Source: Tubiluchus corallicola (Eukaryota > Priapulida > Priapulimorpha > Priapulimorphida > Tubiluchidae). From it: DNA of 64,000 nt. Where the stretch lies: assembly GCA_030141605.1 (NCBI GenBank), contig JAQGDQ010000181.1:124001-188000 (forward strand), read 5' to 3'. Within the stretch, counting starts at the first letter, position 1. Every line of letters begins with the position of its first letter. The notes beneath the pieces were generated by a model. That model was not told the DNA's origin, did no database searches, and saw only the letters and a list, made by a program, of their open reading frames with translations. The position numbers and the translations under genes are program-made. This document shows positions 35,415 through 47,228 of this stretch, piece by piece.

Positions 35415-38281
35415 ATCTTTACACAAAACCTACTTTCGTGTAATCCATTGCAACGCGAGTTGTAACATTCTGTACTCCCATTTTATGGGAACCAAAAAAT
35501 ACAATTATTATTGTCTTAGATGAGCTGTAACTGTGTGCATCACACTGTACTTTTATTAATAATGCAATTTTATTTTTGTATGGTACAGTTTATCTACTCC
35601 TGTATTATCGATTTGAGGTATATTATGTGTGTGATACAAAGGATGTAATAATTATTGTCTATCTTTGTCTTGTTGAAAAGTACTTTTGCTATTACAATAA
35701 ACAAAGTGACTGTACACTTTCTTTTCTCATACACTGTTTAGCAGAAACATTGCTGACTACATTTTATCTTGAACTGGGGGTGAGGGAAACTACTGAATAG
35801 GTAAGGCATGCGCTGTGGAAATTATGTAGCTATGGAAGTTAAGCAATATCGAATCTGATCAATGTATGGGCAATTGCATGAGTGTGGTCAGTGCCTCACC
35901 TTAGGCTTAGAAGATTGATTTTCATAATTGGTTTGTTTTCTCTTTCAACAAGAAACATTCGGGGGGAAATACAATTTATATTCTTTAAGCGTGAGTTACA
36001 CTTTGAGATATACTCACATTGCCACATTCATGCACATTTTTTAAACTGCTTTATTCCATTGATAATACACTAGTATCATTTTTAGCTGTTGCAATTCAAA
36101 CAATTTATTTCACATACATTACATAACATGACACAAGCACAGTTTAAAAGCATCCACACTTGTACAAGCATAATTAATTATTATTAAACTGGTTACTTGC
36201 AAAAAAACTGACATCAAACATTTAATAAAAACTCTTAACTCATCTTATTTATTAATTATAGACTTGGCAAGCTAACGGAAAAATACAACATGATAAAAGC
36301 AAACCGAAATCGCAAAATATCGGCCTCTTGAACAGCTGGTTGCTGCCAAATTCTACAATAAGTCAGCAACAGTTTGTAACATTTCTATACAGTGCATCTG
36401 TGCGTATCTAGAAGCGGGGTGCTGTACACTACACATAAATAGTAAATATAGGCATAAGTAATTTTAAATAAAAACCACGAGGGTATGTAAATTAAATTAG
36501 TACACGTATATCTTACATTCATACATAATTATTTTACATTCAAACACAATTACAAGAGACAGCACACACTAACTTCAAACAGGACATAATGGCAATAAAG
36601 CACAAAAAACTACAGAAACATTCAAATGTAATGTGAGTGTGCCAAAATTCAGTAATCCTGCAAACTTACAACGCAGAACTCTTACAAAAAGTACTGCAAC
36701 CAATTTAACTACAATGTAAGTAACCCTAGCAAATGGGGCCTATTATCTTACATGGCACTTCTCAATGCATACAACTATGCACTTTACAAAAAATTATAAT
36801 ACCAACTTATAAACACTTGGTAAAATGAGGAATTCAAAATCTAAAGTTTGCAAACCTGAGGCGAAGGACTGAGTGCATGCACCCAAATTCATTCAGAAAT
36901 AAATAATAAACTGTGAAAGATTGTTTACATTTGTGTACATGCTATCCTCGTTTATCTCGTTAAGACTAAGACTGACCTTTTTGACAAATTCCAAAAGAAT
37001 AATTGCCTTGTTTAAATTTTGCTGTTTTGAGCCATTACAAATTTAAGCAAGGCAATTTTTTATTGCTCTAGAAATTCACAGTCTACAGTATCATAACAAT
37101 ACCACTTCAAATTATGCTTTTTAAATGCTTTACACAACTATTTTGTGAAGCACAGATAACAATCCCTCAAATCAACATTTGCAAGTTTTAACAAAATATT
37201 AAAACTTTGAAATGACCCATGAATCGACAAGCGCCAGCATCTTTAATGATACCTACCTCATCTTTTTACTATCATTATCAACAATTCCTTGTAATGCAAA
37301 TATTACTATTACAGGTTAACAGTTATTTAAAATGTTACATTATAACTTATACATACAGTTAGACACCTAGGTGTAATTTACACAAGTATAATTGTAATTT
37401 ATACATATAAAGAAGTTTAAATTACACATACAATACTGTACTTCTAGTGAAGCGCAGCTTGGCTTAATAGATATGCAAACTCATTGATAGTATAGCACTA
37501 TCAAATTTGCATTGTATATATTACAGCAGCAACAATTAAAATAAACAAATTTGTTTTTATAAATCGACTTTCTCTGACAAACAGTACTATGCAAGGTCTA
37601 AAATTATCAATATTATATTACAGAAGAACAGAAAAGTAGCTAACTATCTAGATATCACATATTAGCATTCTATAACTACAGTACAGGTTTTGTGTATATA
37701 CCAGTGCTAAGCTATAAAATAAGTTTTTTATTATATCACAATTTCAGGCTTGGCAATCAATACGGAGGACATCCACATTAATATTGCCAATTTGCGGCAA
37801 ATAAAAGTTTGATGCACAAGGCTTTATGGTACTACTTCAATTGACATTCACACAATGAGTAATAGATATCATTTATTCATCGGGAAATGTAAATTAACAA
37901 TGAAGATTGTCTAGCATGGCTACGTGCAGTACAAATCCTTCTAGAAATGCTCTGAATTAAAAAACGTAGTATTTTTGGAAACTCAATGTCAAACTGTCAC
38001 AAAAAACTGTTCTTGTAAAGACTTGTACGAGATACAGATCTTGTAGTTACATTTTGCTACAACTAAGAACAATAGCCTAAATCAGACCTAAGATATGTAT
38101 ATAATGACACTCTATATATTGTATAGATCTACAAAACAATACTGCTACATTTTGAACTGTGCAATTTGCTACCTCAAGCATTTGAAATTCTGGCAGTCAC
38201 AAACCTCAAGCATGTTTTATTTTTCATTATTTTTTGCCAATAAGCACATCTATTTTCAAGCAAAATTTCTCTGCAAACAAA

Positions 38282-39481
38282 TTATAACGTGTCCTCCTCC
38301 TTATCACTAGTAGATTCGTCAAAACAATAATCCCTGTTTTCTGGAAGTCGACAAATGCTCCACTTAAAGGCAATTATTCGTTTCTTGGGAAATTTGGTCC
38401 AAACTGACTCAGCGATTTTTGGTAAGTGTGCTTTCTTCTTCTTCAGCTTTTTAGTCACCTTACCAGACTTTTCCATCAAAGACTCCAGTGTTGCTGTAGT
38501 GGTGTCTTCTAAACTAACAGACAACGGAGCAGTATCATCACAAGGTTTGTTCTCCGTACCATCAGTAAGGTCCTTCGCTTCATAAATAGTCGGCAGCGAT
38601 TTGCAGCGACGCGAACTGGGTCGTAACTGATGACTAGTACGAGGAGACAGACGCCAGATAATGTGAATTTTTGGCACTTTGCACGGTTGTAGATAGTATA
38701 CTTCTAAAACATCTACAAGCATGCTACGGCAGTGCACCAACTCACAATCATCAATCTTACAGAATGTCTGCAAAGCTAAAATGGTCGAAATCCAGGAGTT
38801 TAGAGACGGATCTCTAGCTAAAATATCTTCCAGTTCACAGCTCAGCACCGACAAAGCCACCACTGACGATCGAAAACGAGTGAACTCGTAATGGCAAAGA
38901 GCCACTTCAACTTTTGACAGCAGCCTTGATATGGGGACTGTGTCAAAGTCAACGGCGTGACTCTCTATGCATATGTTGTAGAACAAGCTTATAAATCTGA
39001 CGACAGTTGCTGCCTTCATATGCTGCTTCAGCTTCTGCCGAATGATACACTCCATACGGACAACATCCGAAACTGTACACCCGGATTGGGTCAAGTTGAT
39101 TACCTCCGTGGCACTCGGCATTTCTTGTTCGTCCTGCAGAGTTTGCAAAGCAATCAAATAACACGTGATTGTGATACACGTCATGTGCTTCGGTAGTGCC
39201 TTAACTTTTGCTAAGAACTGGTCAACGAGGTTTACCGCCAACGCAAATGTTTCGGAGTGAAACCCGTAAAATGTGTTGAGATAGCGTAATCCAGTGATGG
39301 CGGCGTCGCGTAAACTTGGTGTTACGACTTTATCATCATCTGCTGACGGTGTTTGCAAAACAGAACAGAACAGCGCTTCTCTGCAGAGAGCTTGACCCAA
39401 ATCGTTCCATGCTTCTCTTAACAAACTTTGTTCTACAGCCGAATCTTTAACTGGTCTTCCTTCCATCTTTTTTAATATCAT
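38282..39481 (-). CDS. Atypical cyclin of the cyclin G / cyclin I group, single exon, 399 aa
   Basis: One uninterrupted reading frame of 399 codons plus TAA. Residues about 55-155 are a cyclin box: PSLRDAAITGLRYL, then YGFHSETFALAVNLVDQFLA, KALPKHMTCITITCYLIALQ and the second-half pattern SDVVRMECIIRQKL. This reads like cyclin G1/G2 (ETF.LAVNLLDRFLA) and equally like cyclin I (PETFALASSLLDRFLATVKA.PK, and LVHCRSMLVDVLE resembles the cyclin I LIHCREL segment), so I call the group and not the member. These cyclins act in p53/PP2A or CDK5-linked stress and survival signalling and do not drive the core cycle. The tail has a basic run at residues 344-350 (KKLKKKK), a possible nuclear signal, and an acidic end. 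Two start codons lie close together (Met1 and Met6); both have a purine at -3. The absence of introns is unusual for this family. It is convergent with NUP88. Confidence 0.85.
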   Translation of the reverse strand: MILKKMEGRPVKDSAVEQSLLREAWNDLGQALCREALFCSVLQTPSADDDKVVTPSLRDAAITGLRYLNTFYGFHSETFALAVNLVDQFLAKVKALPKHMTCITITCYLIALQTLQDEQEMPSATEVINLTQSGCTVSDVVRMECIIRQKLKQHMKAATVVRFISLFYNICIESHAVDFDTVPISRLLSKVEVALCHYEFTRFRSSVVALSVLSCELEDILARDPSLNSWISTILALQTFCKIDDCELVHCRSMLVDVLEVYYLQPCKVPKIHIIWRLSPRTSHQLRPSSRRCKSLPTIYEAKDLTDGTENKPCDDTAPLSVSLEDTTTATLESLMEKSGKVTKKLKKKKAHLPKIAESVWTKFPKKRIIAFKWSICRLPENRDYCFDESTSDKEEDTL

Positions 39482-41455
39482 GGTACAATTTCCTACGACA
39501 CTGCTCCAAACGCGAAATCTGACATACCTATCATTTCTGACAGTCTATGCCGAACTATCGAAATCTGGAACCACTGATAAGTGCATTTTAATTATTAACT
39601 GGCCACTTACTGGCCACAAATCATTGTTCACTCCCTTACTACACCCACATTTTACTAGATGTTTTCAGCTTTGGAATAAAATAAATAAAACAATGTCCAT
39701 CTACCACTGCTGCCCAGGCTGATGGAGCAGGAATTGCCTCCAAATTGACCAGCAGCACCATCGCTTACAGCTCTTTCCAGTACTCTCAGCTGTAAGTCAG
39801 TACGTGTGTAACCGATAAACTCAAGCAAAATGGAAGCTTGTAAAGAGAAGTTATCAAAACAAAAACCTACAAGAAAAAAGAAAAATACGTGTAATGATAC
39901 TATGTTACTAGCTCTAAAAAAGTACACTGTTAAAACACTGTTCATAAACAAAACTTAAAAAACTTGTTTTGAGATTTTACATTGCTTACTAATTGACTAC
40001 TTACTACCTGATTGCATACAGACCTTGAGTTAGCTGTAATGCTGTATAAGTCGTTGTAAAGGTTTAGATAACATTGCCTAAAGTGTGAAAAATAATCACA
40101 GCATTCGTAGCACACTCCTTGTTAACCAAGCAAAAGTATAAATTACTTTATATTGTCAATAAGATCAATAACGTGTTTTCTGATCAATAATAAAATGCTT
40201 AACCGCTGTCTTTTGACGGTAACGATAACAGTAATTTTGGTGAGTTAGTAGTGCACACTGGTGTGGTGATACAGTGGTGCTTTGCCAGTTGGTGCAAACA
40301 TTTTAAATTATTAGCAATTTTCTTTTCTTTTCCGCTTACACAAGTCTTTCAAACAGGTAAGCATAATGCTAAGTAATGTTTTTTTTTTGAGATATGCTTG
40401 AAAATTTCCTCTTCCTCCGATTTAAGTCTGTCCTCATCAAAGTACTTGTAATGGAATTTAACAAAGAAAAACATACAGCATTACGACAATGCTCAACATT
40501 AATTTTTCTTACTGTATAAAGTTTATGTGGCGCACTTGCAATTTAAGTGTTTTTCGCAAATGAGCATCTAGTATTATAGGCAGTTGTGACATGAAAAACC
40601 CTATAAGTATAATGGATTTTGGCGCAATTTGTGCATTATTCCATTAATTTGCAGAATATTACTAAGCAGCAAGATACCTTATTACATACGACGAAAATAT
40701 CAAATTTTAGTTGTTCCAGCTCTATCGTCTATGTTACACATGGCTTATTCATTTATTGTAAGGAAATTCAGTCCTTTATTTTAGTTTTATGTCTGGACAA
40801 CAGACAAATCAATCCCATAACACTACACAGTTTATCAATGGTAAGATTAGTTAAACGATTGAGTAAATTAAGCAATAAAACGACGGATCGCTTACTATCA
40901 TAATTCTATAATGATAACCATTGAAAGCCCATAACTACCGCTGGATTTCAGGTGACCCCATTTTCAAAATTTTGAAAATTCCTAAGATCAATAAAACAGT
41001 GCAACGCGCTTACTTAAACATAAGCAGCTGCTAAGGGAATTAGCAGTTAAAGATGTAGATCTAAGTTAAAAAATCAAGCAGTGAGATAAACACTAACCTT
41101 TTCCTTTAATAAGGAAGAAGTCGGTTATCCTTCAAACATCATTGTCATGACGACATAAAATTTATTTTCGTCAGCTTCACAGTTGTAGCCAAACAAAGCA
41201 GCTGAAGTTGAAAATGCTTTAGTTAGTGGAAGAAGTGACCACCAGTTAGCGCACGTGCAATAGGTATGAGCCACAGATACGACACAGTTCACTGTGTCAA
41301 TAGCTCAGCTCGAGTTGGCGAATACGCTGCAACACTTACAACTCGCAGTATCTTTAGTTGTGATTGCTTCTCTTGTTTTGTCAGTAACCAAGGCTTTCTA
41401 CATAAGAGGCTTTCTCCTCTTTGCCAATCATATTAGGCACATCTGTAAGGAGCGG

Positions 41456-41576
41456 AGTAGGACACTAGCCGAAGTTGGACAATTGACGTGCATGGCTAGC
41501 CCAAGTAGGACGCGTCGTACATGGGCTAGCCCAAGTAGGATGTGTCCTACATGGGCTGCCCAAGTAGGACACTAGA
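41456..41576 (+). repeat. 30-bp tandem repeat with palindromic cores
   Basis: About three units of the type CATGGGCTAGCCCAAGTAGG (30 bp each, first unit one base short, last partial). Each holds a near-palindrome, GTAGGACGCGTCGTAC or GTAGGATGTGTCCTAC. It lies between the cyclin and SLF1. Confidence 0.75.
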
Positions 41577-42547
41577 GACAGGTCACGAATGGAGTAGTTA
41601 ACCATACTGGCAGCGTCCATTGTCCTTGTTTATTTAGTAATAATAATTGAAAACGCCAATACACGTTCAATAATTTATTATACATCTGCTAAAATCTTAT
41701 TGTGAGCTAGGAGAATGGCCAATAAATTTGGCTTCGATATTAACCTTCTTGAAGTGAAATAAGCCTGCTTTTTATACGATTCAAACATTTGCTTAAGGTA
41801 CAATTTTTTTATTTTGTCTCGCTTCACAGACAGGCGATCTGTTTCACTACTTCTTGGGCAAATAATTGTTTTCTACTAAGTAAACGGGCTAGCGAGCTAT
41901 GTTATGATGATATTAATGCAGCTAATAATAACGATGATATTATTGTAAAAAATACATTTGTAAATTGTCAAGGACTATCGTATATAATAATTTCGCTGGT
42001 ATATATGGGTTTATTTATAACCAACGAGCTACAGCTCCGACAACGGCACCATTTTCAACGATCTGTATGTCAAATGAACGGTCTCCGCCTAAGGGTTTGC
42101 ACCTGAGGGTTTATCTTTCGAATCGGACCCACCGGGAGGAACGAGGGCCGAAAAATCTCCAAAAATGACCGAGTTAATTAGATGTTCCATTTTTGGCAAT
42201 TTTCGCTTGGAAAACTGCTGACGCAAAGCAATTGTTGTGACGTCATCCATTATACTCTGTCTATAACCTTATACCTTTAATCCATTAAAAGCTGCTGCTG
42301 CTGGCTTGGCGGTAAATAAAAGAACACTAGGTAGGATGTTCGCGCATTGTTGATTATGAGTGGATTTATACGCAAAATGTTTTCCTGGGCTTTTGCTAGT
42401 TCATGTACAATATGTACGACACTGCTTTTCCGCAAATGTCCTACGGCTAGCAATTAAATATCGGCCTACGCCTTATGATGCATTACCATTAAAATGACTA
42501 ATCAGAACATGGTTATCAATTAACGTTAATTTGCCATTATCTGTTCA

Positions 42548-42632
42548 CATGCGTGCGGGCATGCGTGCATGTGTGTGTATGTATGTATTTACGCATGCAT
42601 GAATGTATGTATGTATGTATGTGTACATGTTA
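42548..42632 (+). repeat. (TGTA)n / (TG)n microsatellite
   Basis: GTGTGTGTATGTATGTATTT and GAATGTATGTATGTATGTAT runs with ACGCATGCATG between them. Confidence 0.85.
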
Positions 42633-42800
42633 ATCCAAATGCGACAAGGCTCCACCATGTGAATATGTTGCTGATTAGGGGCCATCCATATAATAGGCCT
42701 ACAACCTTAAAATTATAAAGGCATTTATGGCACATGCCCCACCACCTATCTACCCCTTGTATTGATATCAATATCACACCTATTTAGATTTTTGTACATC

Positions 42801-42920
42801 TTAGTCTTCCTCCTCCCAAGGACAAGCAACACCATCACTTGTGTTAATTAACGGGAAACCAACAAAGTATTCTCCCGGTGGTGGCAGCCCCAATTCACTG
42901 AACTCGTTGTCATTGACCAT
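42801..42920 (-). CDS. Possible terminal exon or small ORF, unrecognised
   Basis: A 39-codon frame ends at TAA (42801-42803). It reads like real protein, not random AT-rich sequence: it contains ELGLPPPGEYFVGFP and ends ACPWEEED. An acceptor-like CTGCAG sits just upstream of the ATG at 42920, though the tract before it is purine-rich and weak. It lies between the cyclin and the end of SLF1, on the same strand as both. I do not recognise the sequence. It could be the last exon of a gene with unseen 5' exons, an alternative SLF1 3' exon, or chance. Confidence 0.3.
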   Translation of the reverse strand: MVNDNEFSELGLPPPGEYFVGFPLINTSDGVACPWEEED

Positions 42921-43946
42921 TCTGCAGATTCTTTCTCCTCACAGCCGATTACAGTCAACCATTCCTTGTTGAAGATGAAAAAAGCATGAAGTCAGATAAC
43001 AATATCATGACTAAATCACCTACCTATCTTGCATTATAATGGCATCATCATGTCACCTGTTACCCTAAATTCATGCCATTAATATGTGGATGATCCCTTA
43101 TCAAGTGGGACTTGTTTCAGCCAAGCTACATAGCGAGAATATGAACTATACTACAATAACTTGATTTTTGTGAATTCCAAGTACGTGTAAGTATTACCTC
43201 ACTTGCATAAAGTGATACGGATAAGCTTATTGCATATGTTACTGCACTGTTCTATGGAGCACCGTGTATCACGATCAGTAACAAAAACTGTTCTGTACAT
43301 TATAGCATGTGTCAAATTAAGTACTTGGCCAAAAACGAAAAAATGCATAACTAAACAACAGAACATGATGAGCTACCTGACTTTTTTTACACACAATAAT
43401 GTTCATATCATAAGTACGGGCTAAAAAATAGTATATTGTTAACACACATTATAGAACAATATAACTTAACAGAGGAAATTAAGCTGACGTATCTTATGTT
43501 CTATACATCCGTATTGTGCATATAAAATTCTTTACTAAATATATATATATCACACGTGAAAGCTAAACTATTAACAAAATAAAACTATGTGTATATTTAG
43601 TAACAAGAGATCCAGAAGCTTCAGAAAAAGCCATTCCCTTTATTTCATTTTATCACTTAGAATTACACATGGTAGCTGCTTATGTTGATACCAGTTATTC
43701 ACAAAGTTGTACTAACAATTATCTCAATTTACAAATTATTAGGTTGACTTGCACAAGAGTATCAAAAACTACAAATGTATCAAAATCTGATGTTGCTAAC
43801 AATTGTTACATCTCTAACAAAGTTCTAAAAAAACAAAAGAAAACTCATCGAAACTGAATAAGAATGTTTATGCAGATAAGTGGCTAAATTTGTTGTAGAA
43901 AATTGAGCAATGAGGCTTGTATGTGTATAATAATGCACACAGCTAT

Positions 43947-46900
43947 TTATTTATACACAGAAGTGAGGTACTCTCTCATCTCCTCGTTTTCTGCTAAGTC
44001 TAAAGGACTAAGGCCACAAACTGTTTTTTCTTCTAGTAATCGTCTTCCTACAAAATAGTTGTAATTGTCATCACTCATTTTATTACTGCTGCATTAGGAT
44101 TCAACCAAAAAATGTTAAATAAAATAATTCTGTAATATGGGCTATTGTCAACAAAAGAAAGTTAACTTGCATATCATGAGACCTAGGCAATATTAAAAAT
44201 TCTTATGCACACAAATAAACAACAACTACATTTGTAAGTAATGCCAGTCTTTTGTAACTTTAATAGACAAAATGGATCCATTCAATAGGCATGGAATAGA
44301 GAGTTAACAAAAATTAAGTTTCTATCTGCCATGAGAACATTGCCAAAACTATTATCGTGTTTTGCTATGATGCATAAGAGTAGGGGGCAATTGTCAAAAA
44401 TCTGGTACCAAATGTTAATTTACCATACTGTGTGGAATCATATTTCTTGGGTTTTAAATTTTCTAAAACATTTGGTGAATAGTGTTTTTTCAAAGTCATT
44501 TAAGGCCACTTCATGAATTTGCACTGAAAACTGGTACTTGAGCTATTTCTGTCATTGTTTTTCTGAAATTCTTCTAGCGAAGCCCCACGAAACTGAAAAT
44601 CATCAAAACACAAACATTCTACTCACAGTTTGCCTACTCTTTTTCTGTCTTTAACGATGGTAATAGGCCGAAAGAAATGCAGTAGAATAGTGGGTGATAA
44701 CAATACCTGGAAGAGCCGCACAATTTTTGAAAGGCAAAGGAAATGGGTGTTCCATACAGTGTACGGCACTAGGGATTGAAAAAAGCCTTCGATGTACACC
44801 TCTCCTATTTCGTACTGAATGGTGAACATCTTCCAAGAGTGTGCACACATTTTCCAAGGACAGCACTTTTTAAAATTGATTTTTTTCTGGAGGCTGTTTG
44901 TTTTCTGGACAATATGAATCGGCGGATGGGAGAAAACACAGACTGCAGGAAACCTGAGGCCTCCAGGCCCAGGAAGACCAAGATTCTCTAGTACACCCTC
45001 CATCAAATGGGCTATCCGACCATTATCAGCTCACTCACCAACAGACCAACACTTCCTGGTTCTCTCAAACTATAAGGAGTGCGAAAATCAAAAACGACGT
45101 CAATTTTGGCATTTTTTGACCCACATTACTCCAGGTGGTCCTGATTCAACAAAAAAAACATTAATGAGAAGGTACTAGAGCAAGACCTTTCATATGCCAT
45201 GCTCCAGTTCTCCATACTCATGTTCACTATACCAAACTTGTATCTACTATTGAGCCACAGTACTCAACTAATATTTTTCAGCAGACCACTAAATATAACG
45301 CTATAAAACTTTGGTTGAACATCCCAGATGAATTTAAAATGTTTAATTTAAGTAAGTTTAAAAAAATCAGTTAAACAAATTTTGTTTGATCATTATTCAC
45401 AATCTAATGAGTAAACGTTTTCTTGATGTAGCTGTTTTAAGAATTATTGTTAGTACAATATTATTGTGTTAAGAGCATTTCAATTGTTCAAGTATTTCCT
45501 TAGAATGATGTGGTAGTTGTTCCCTAAAATTTCACAAGTTTCCCAAAATTGACAATTTTGTTTTTTCAATTGAATTTATATAGTTACAGAATCATGTTAA
45601 CAGTCATGGTGTCCACTTGTACGAGGAAGACTAGAAAGCACTTGCTCATTCTTCCTCCTAACGGCAACTTTCTTATTATTGTTATTGTATTATTATGTCG
45701 TTCCATTTGTTGTTGAAAAATAAATTTATTCTATTGTGTTCTCTTCTATATGATATATAAATAGCTGAGAATACCGACATTGGGGCTATAGAACAAAATA
45801 TGCTCATGAACTGACTAACAATGGTTACAGAATGAACGTTACCTTTAATAACCCTCAATGACCTTGAAAAATGTCCACCAAACATTTCTATGATCCTTGT
45901 ATTCTAAGGATCACAGGCATATAAACATTCGGTGCCAGATGTGAAGGTTTGTAGTACATTTGCATCTGCACTATAACCAGTGCCTATTTCAACCTAAGCA
46001 AGGCCCGGGGAAGTGGGGCGTGTGAGGCCCCTTGGGGGGGGGGTCGGTCACCATCATGGTTGGCGCCCAGAAAATTTTTGAACTGCTAGAACGCCGGAGA
46101 AGCATTTTCGAAGAAAAAATATGGAGTTATACAGTTGTTAAAGGAAAGAACAATTGAAAGAAAAACTGCTTTATTCTCAAGACCAGTCCTTAATACTTGT
46201 CAAATAGTCAAATCACCTCGGCGTAAGGCCCCCTGGAGGGTGAGGCCCCGGGGAAGTATCCCCACTTCCCCCCCCCTGAAATAGGCCCTGACTATAACTG
46301 TGCAAAATCAGTTTGTCTAACTGATTGCACAATTGTGCTATATTTTATGTGTGTGGGTACATTCCATGCAAAAAAACTGTGGCCTTCTAACTTAATAAGT
46401 TGCATAACAGCAACTGGATGACTCTAATGAAATGTCAGAGAAAAACTTTGCACTCACCTCCGTGTTGTAGCAACAGTTTAACAACATTTAAATGATTATT
46501 CTGAACTGCATCGTGGAGAGGTGTAATTCCTTTGTCAGCTTTTGCCACAATATCTACAACGTCGCCACCTATAGGTAATTTGATTTTGCTAATCAGTGCA
46601 AACATCATTTAAATGTGACAGTCACATGTATTAGAAATTTCTTCCCCTTAAAAAGCAAGTTAAATGTATCTTATCATAAAATGCTCCTAATTTCTCAGTT
46701 ATATATTTATATCTTCCCCTACAAGGTAAACAGCCAAGATTAATGAATGATACGCTCAGAGCCAGCTAGTGTGAAAACCCACCATATGAAAAGGATGAAC
46801 TTTAACCAACAAAAAAAAACCAAGAGGTGGTCAGCGACTGAAGAATCTCGATATAATGCAAAAAAGATTTAAGAAATACAACTCTAGATTTGAGGGACCG

Positions 46901-47228
46901 TGCATTGTAGACAACAGCGCCTTGAAGTCAACAAGTATGACGTGCCAAAGGGCACAGCAACAAGGACCTACATAAATGTGCTCGCCAATCAACTCAGCCA
47001 TAAACCACACTACAAATACGATGATGAGAAACGTTGCTATACCTCTCTGCTGCGTACTATAATCCAACAACACTTGAACACATTCAGTCCAGCCTCTAGC
47101 ACACGCTTCGTGTAGAGCTGTCCAACCCGCATTATCTCTTGCATTAACGAGTATTCCGGGGGTTTGTAACAATTCACGCACTTCCTCCAGTCTGTTGCGC
47201 ATACAAGCTAAATGCAAGCGTGTCTCCC
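43947..47228 (-). other. SLF1 ankyrin-repeat exons (47228-47043, 46568-46458, 44047-43947)
   Basis: The three last exons encode four ankyrin-type units: GETRLHLACMRNRLEEV, DNAGWTALHEACARG, KGITPLHDAVQNNHLNVVKL and a degenerate last unit CGLSPLDLAENEEMREYL. The NAGWT.LHEA version is shared by SLF1, TONSL and BARD1, whose ankyrin domains are known or proposed to read histone H4 unmethylated at Lys20; I infer the same here. The stop TAA is at 43947-43949, and a poly(A)-type AATAAA reads on the minus strand at 43639-43644. Confidence 0.9.

Larger units (their letters stand above)
34114..38281. other. Convergent 3' flanks of NUP88 and the cyclin
   Basis: 4.2 kb with no coding exon recognised. The NUP88 side has AATAAA at 34367 and the 46-bp array at 35279. 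The cyclin side is very AT-rich, with several AATAAA-type hexamers on the minus strand (for example near 38217-38222), so part may be a long cyclin 3' UTR. Confidence 0.7.
39482..43946. other. Intergenic region between the cyclin and SLF1
   Basis: 4.5 kb. It holds the 30-bp repeat at 41456, the microsatellite at 42548, the short candidate exon at 42801 and, at its right end, the SLF1 3' flank with an AATAAA at 43639-43644 on the minus strand. The cyclin promoter must be just right of 39481. Nothing else was recognised. Confidence 0.6.

Noticed and set aside
39655-39951. 98-codon minus-strand frame upstream of the cyclin
   Set aside because: It has an acceptor-like TTCTTGTAG and could be a 5' exon of the cyclin, but no donor joins it convincingly to the cyclin frame.
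41294-41575. 93-codon plus-strand frame with a hydrophobic stretch
   Set aside because: Its C-terminal third is the 30-bp tandem repeat and the rest matches nothing; no upstream or downstream exon found.
44623-45006. 127-codon minus-strand frame in the last SLF1 intron
   Set aside because: No family resemblance, no fitting splice phase with its neighbours, and the plus strand is equally open in parts.
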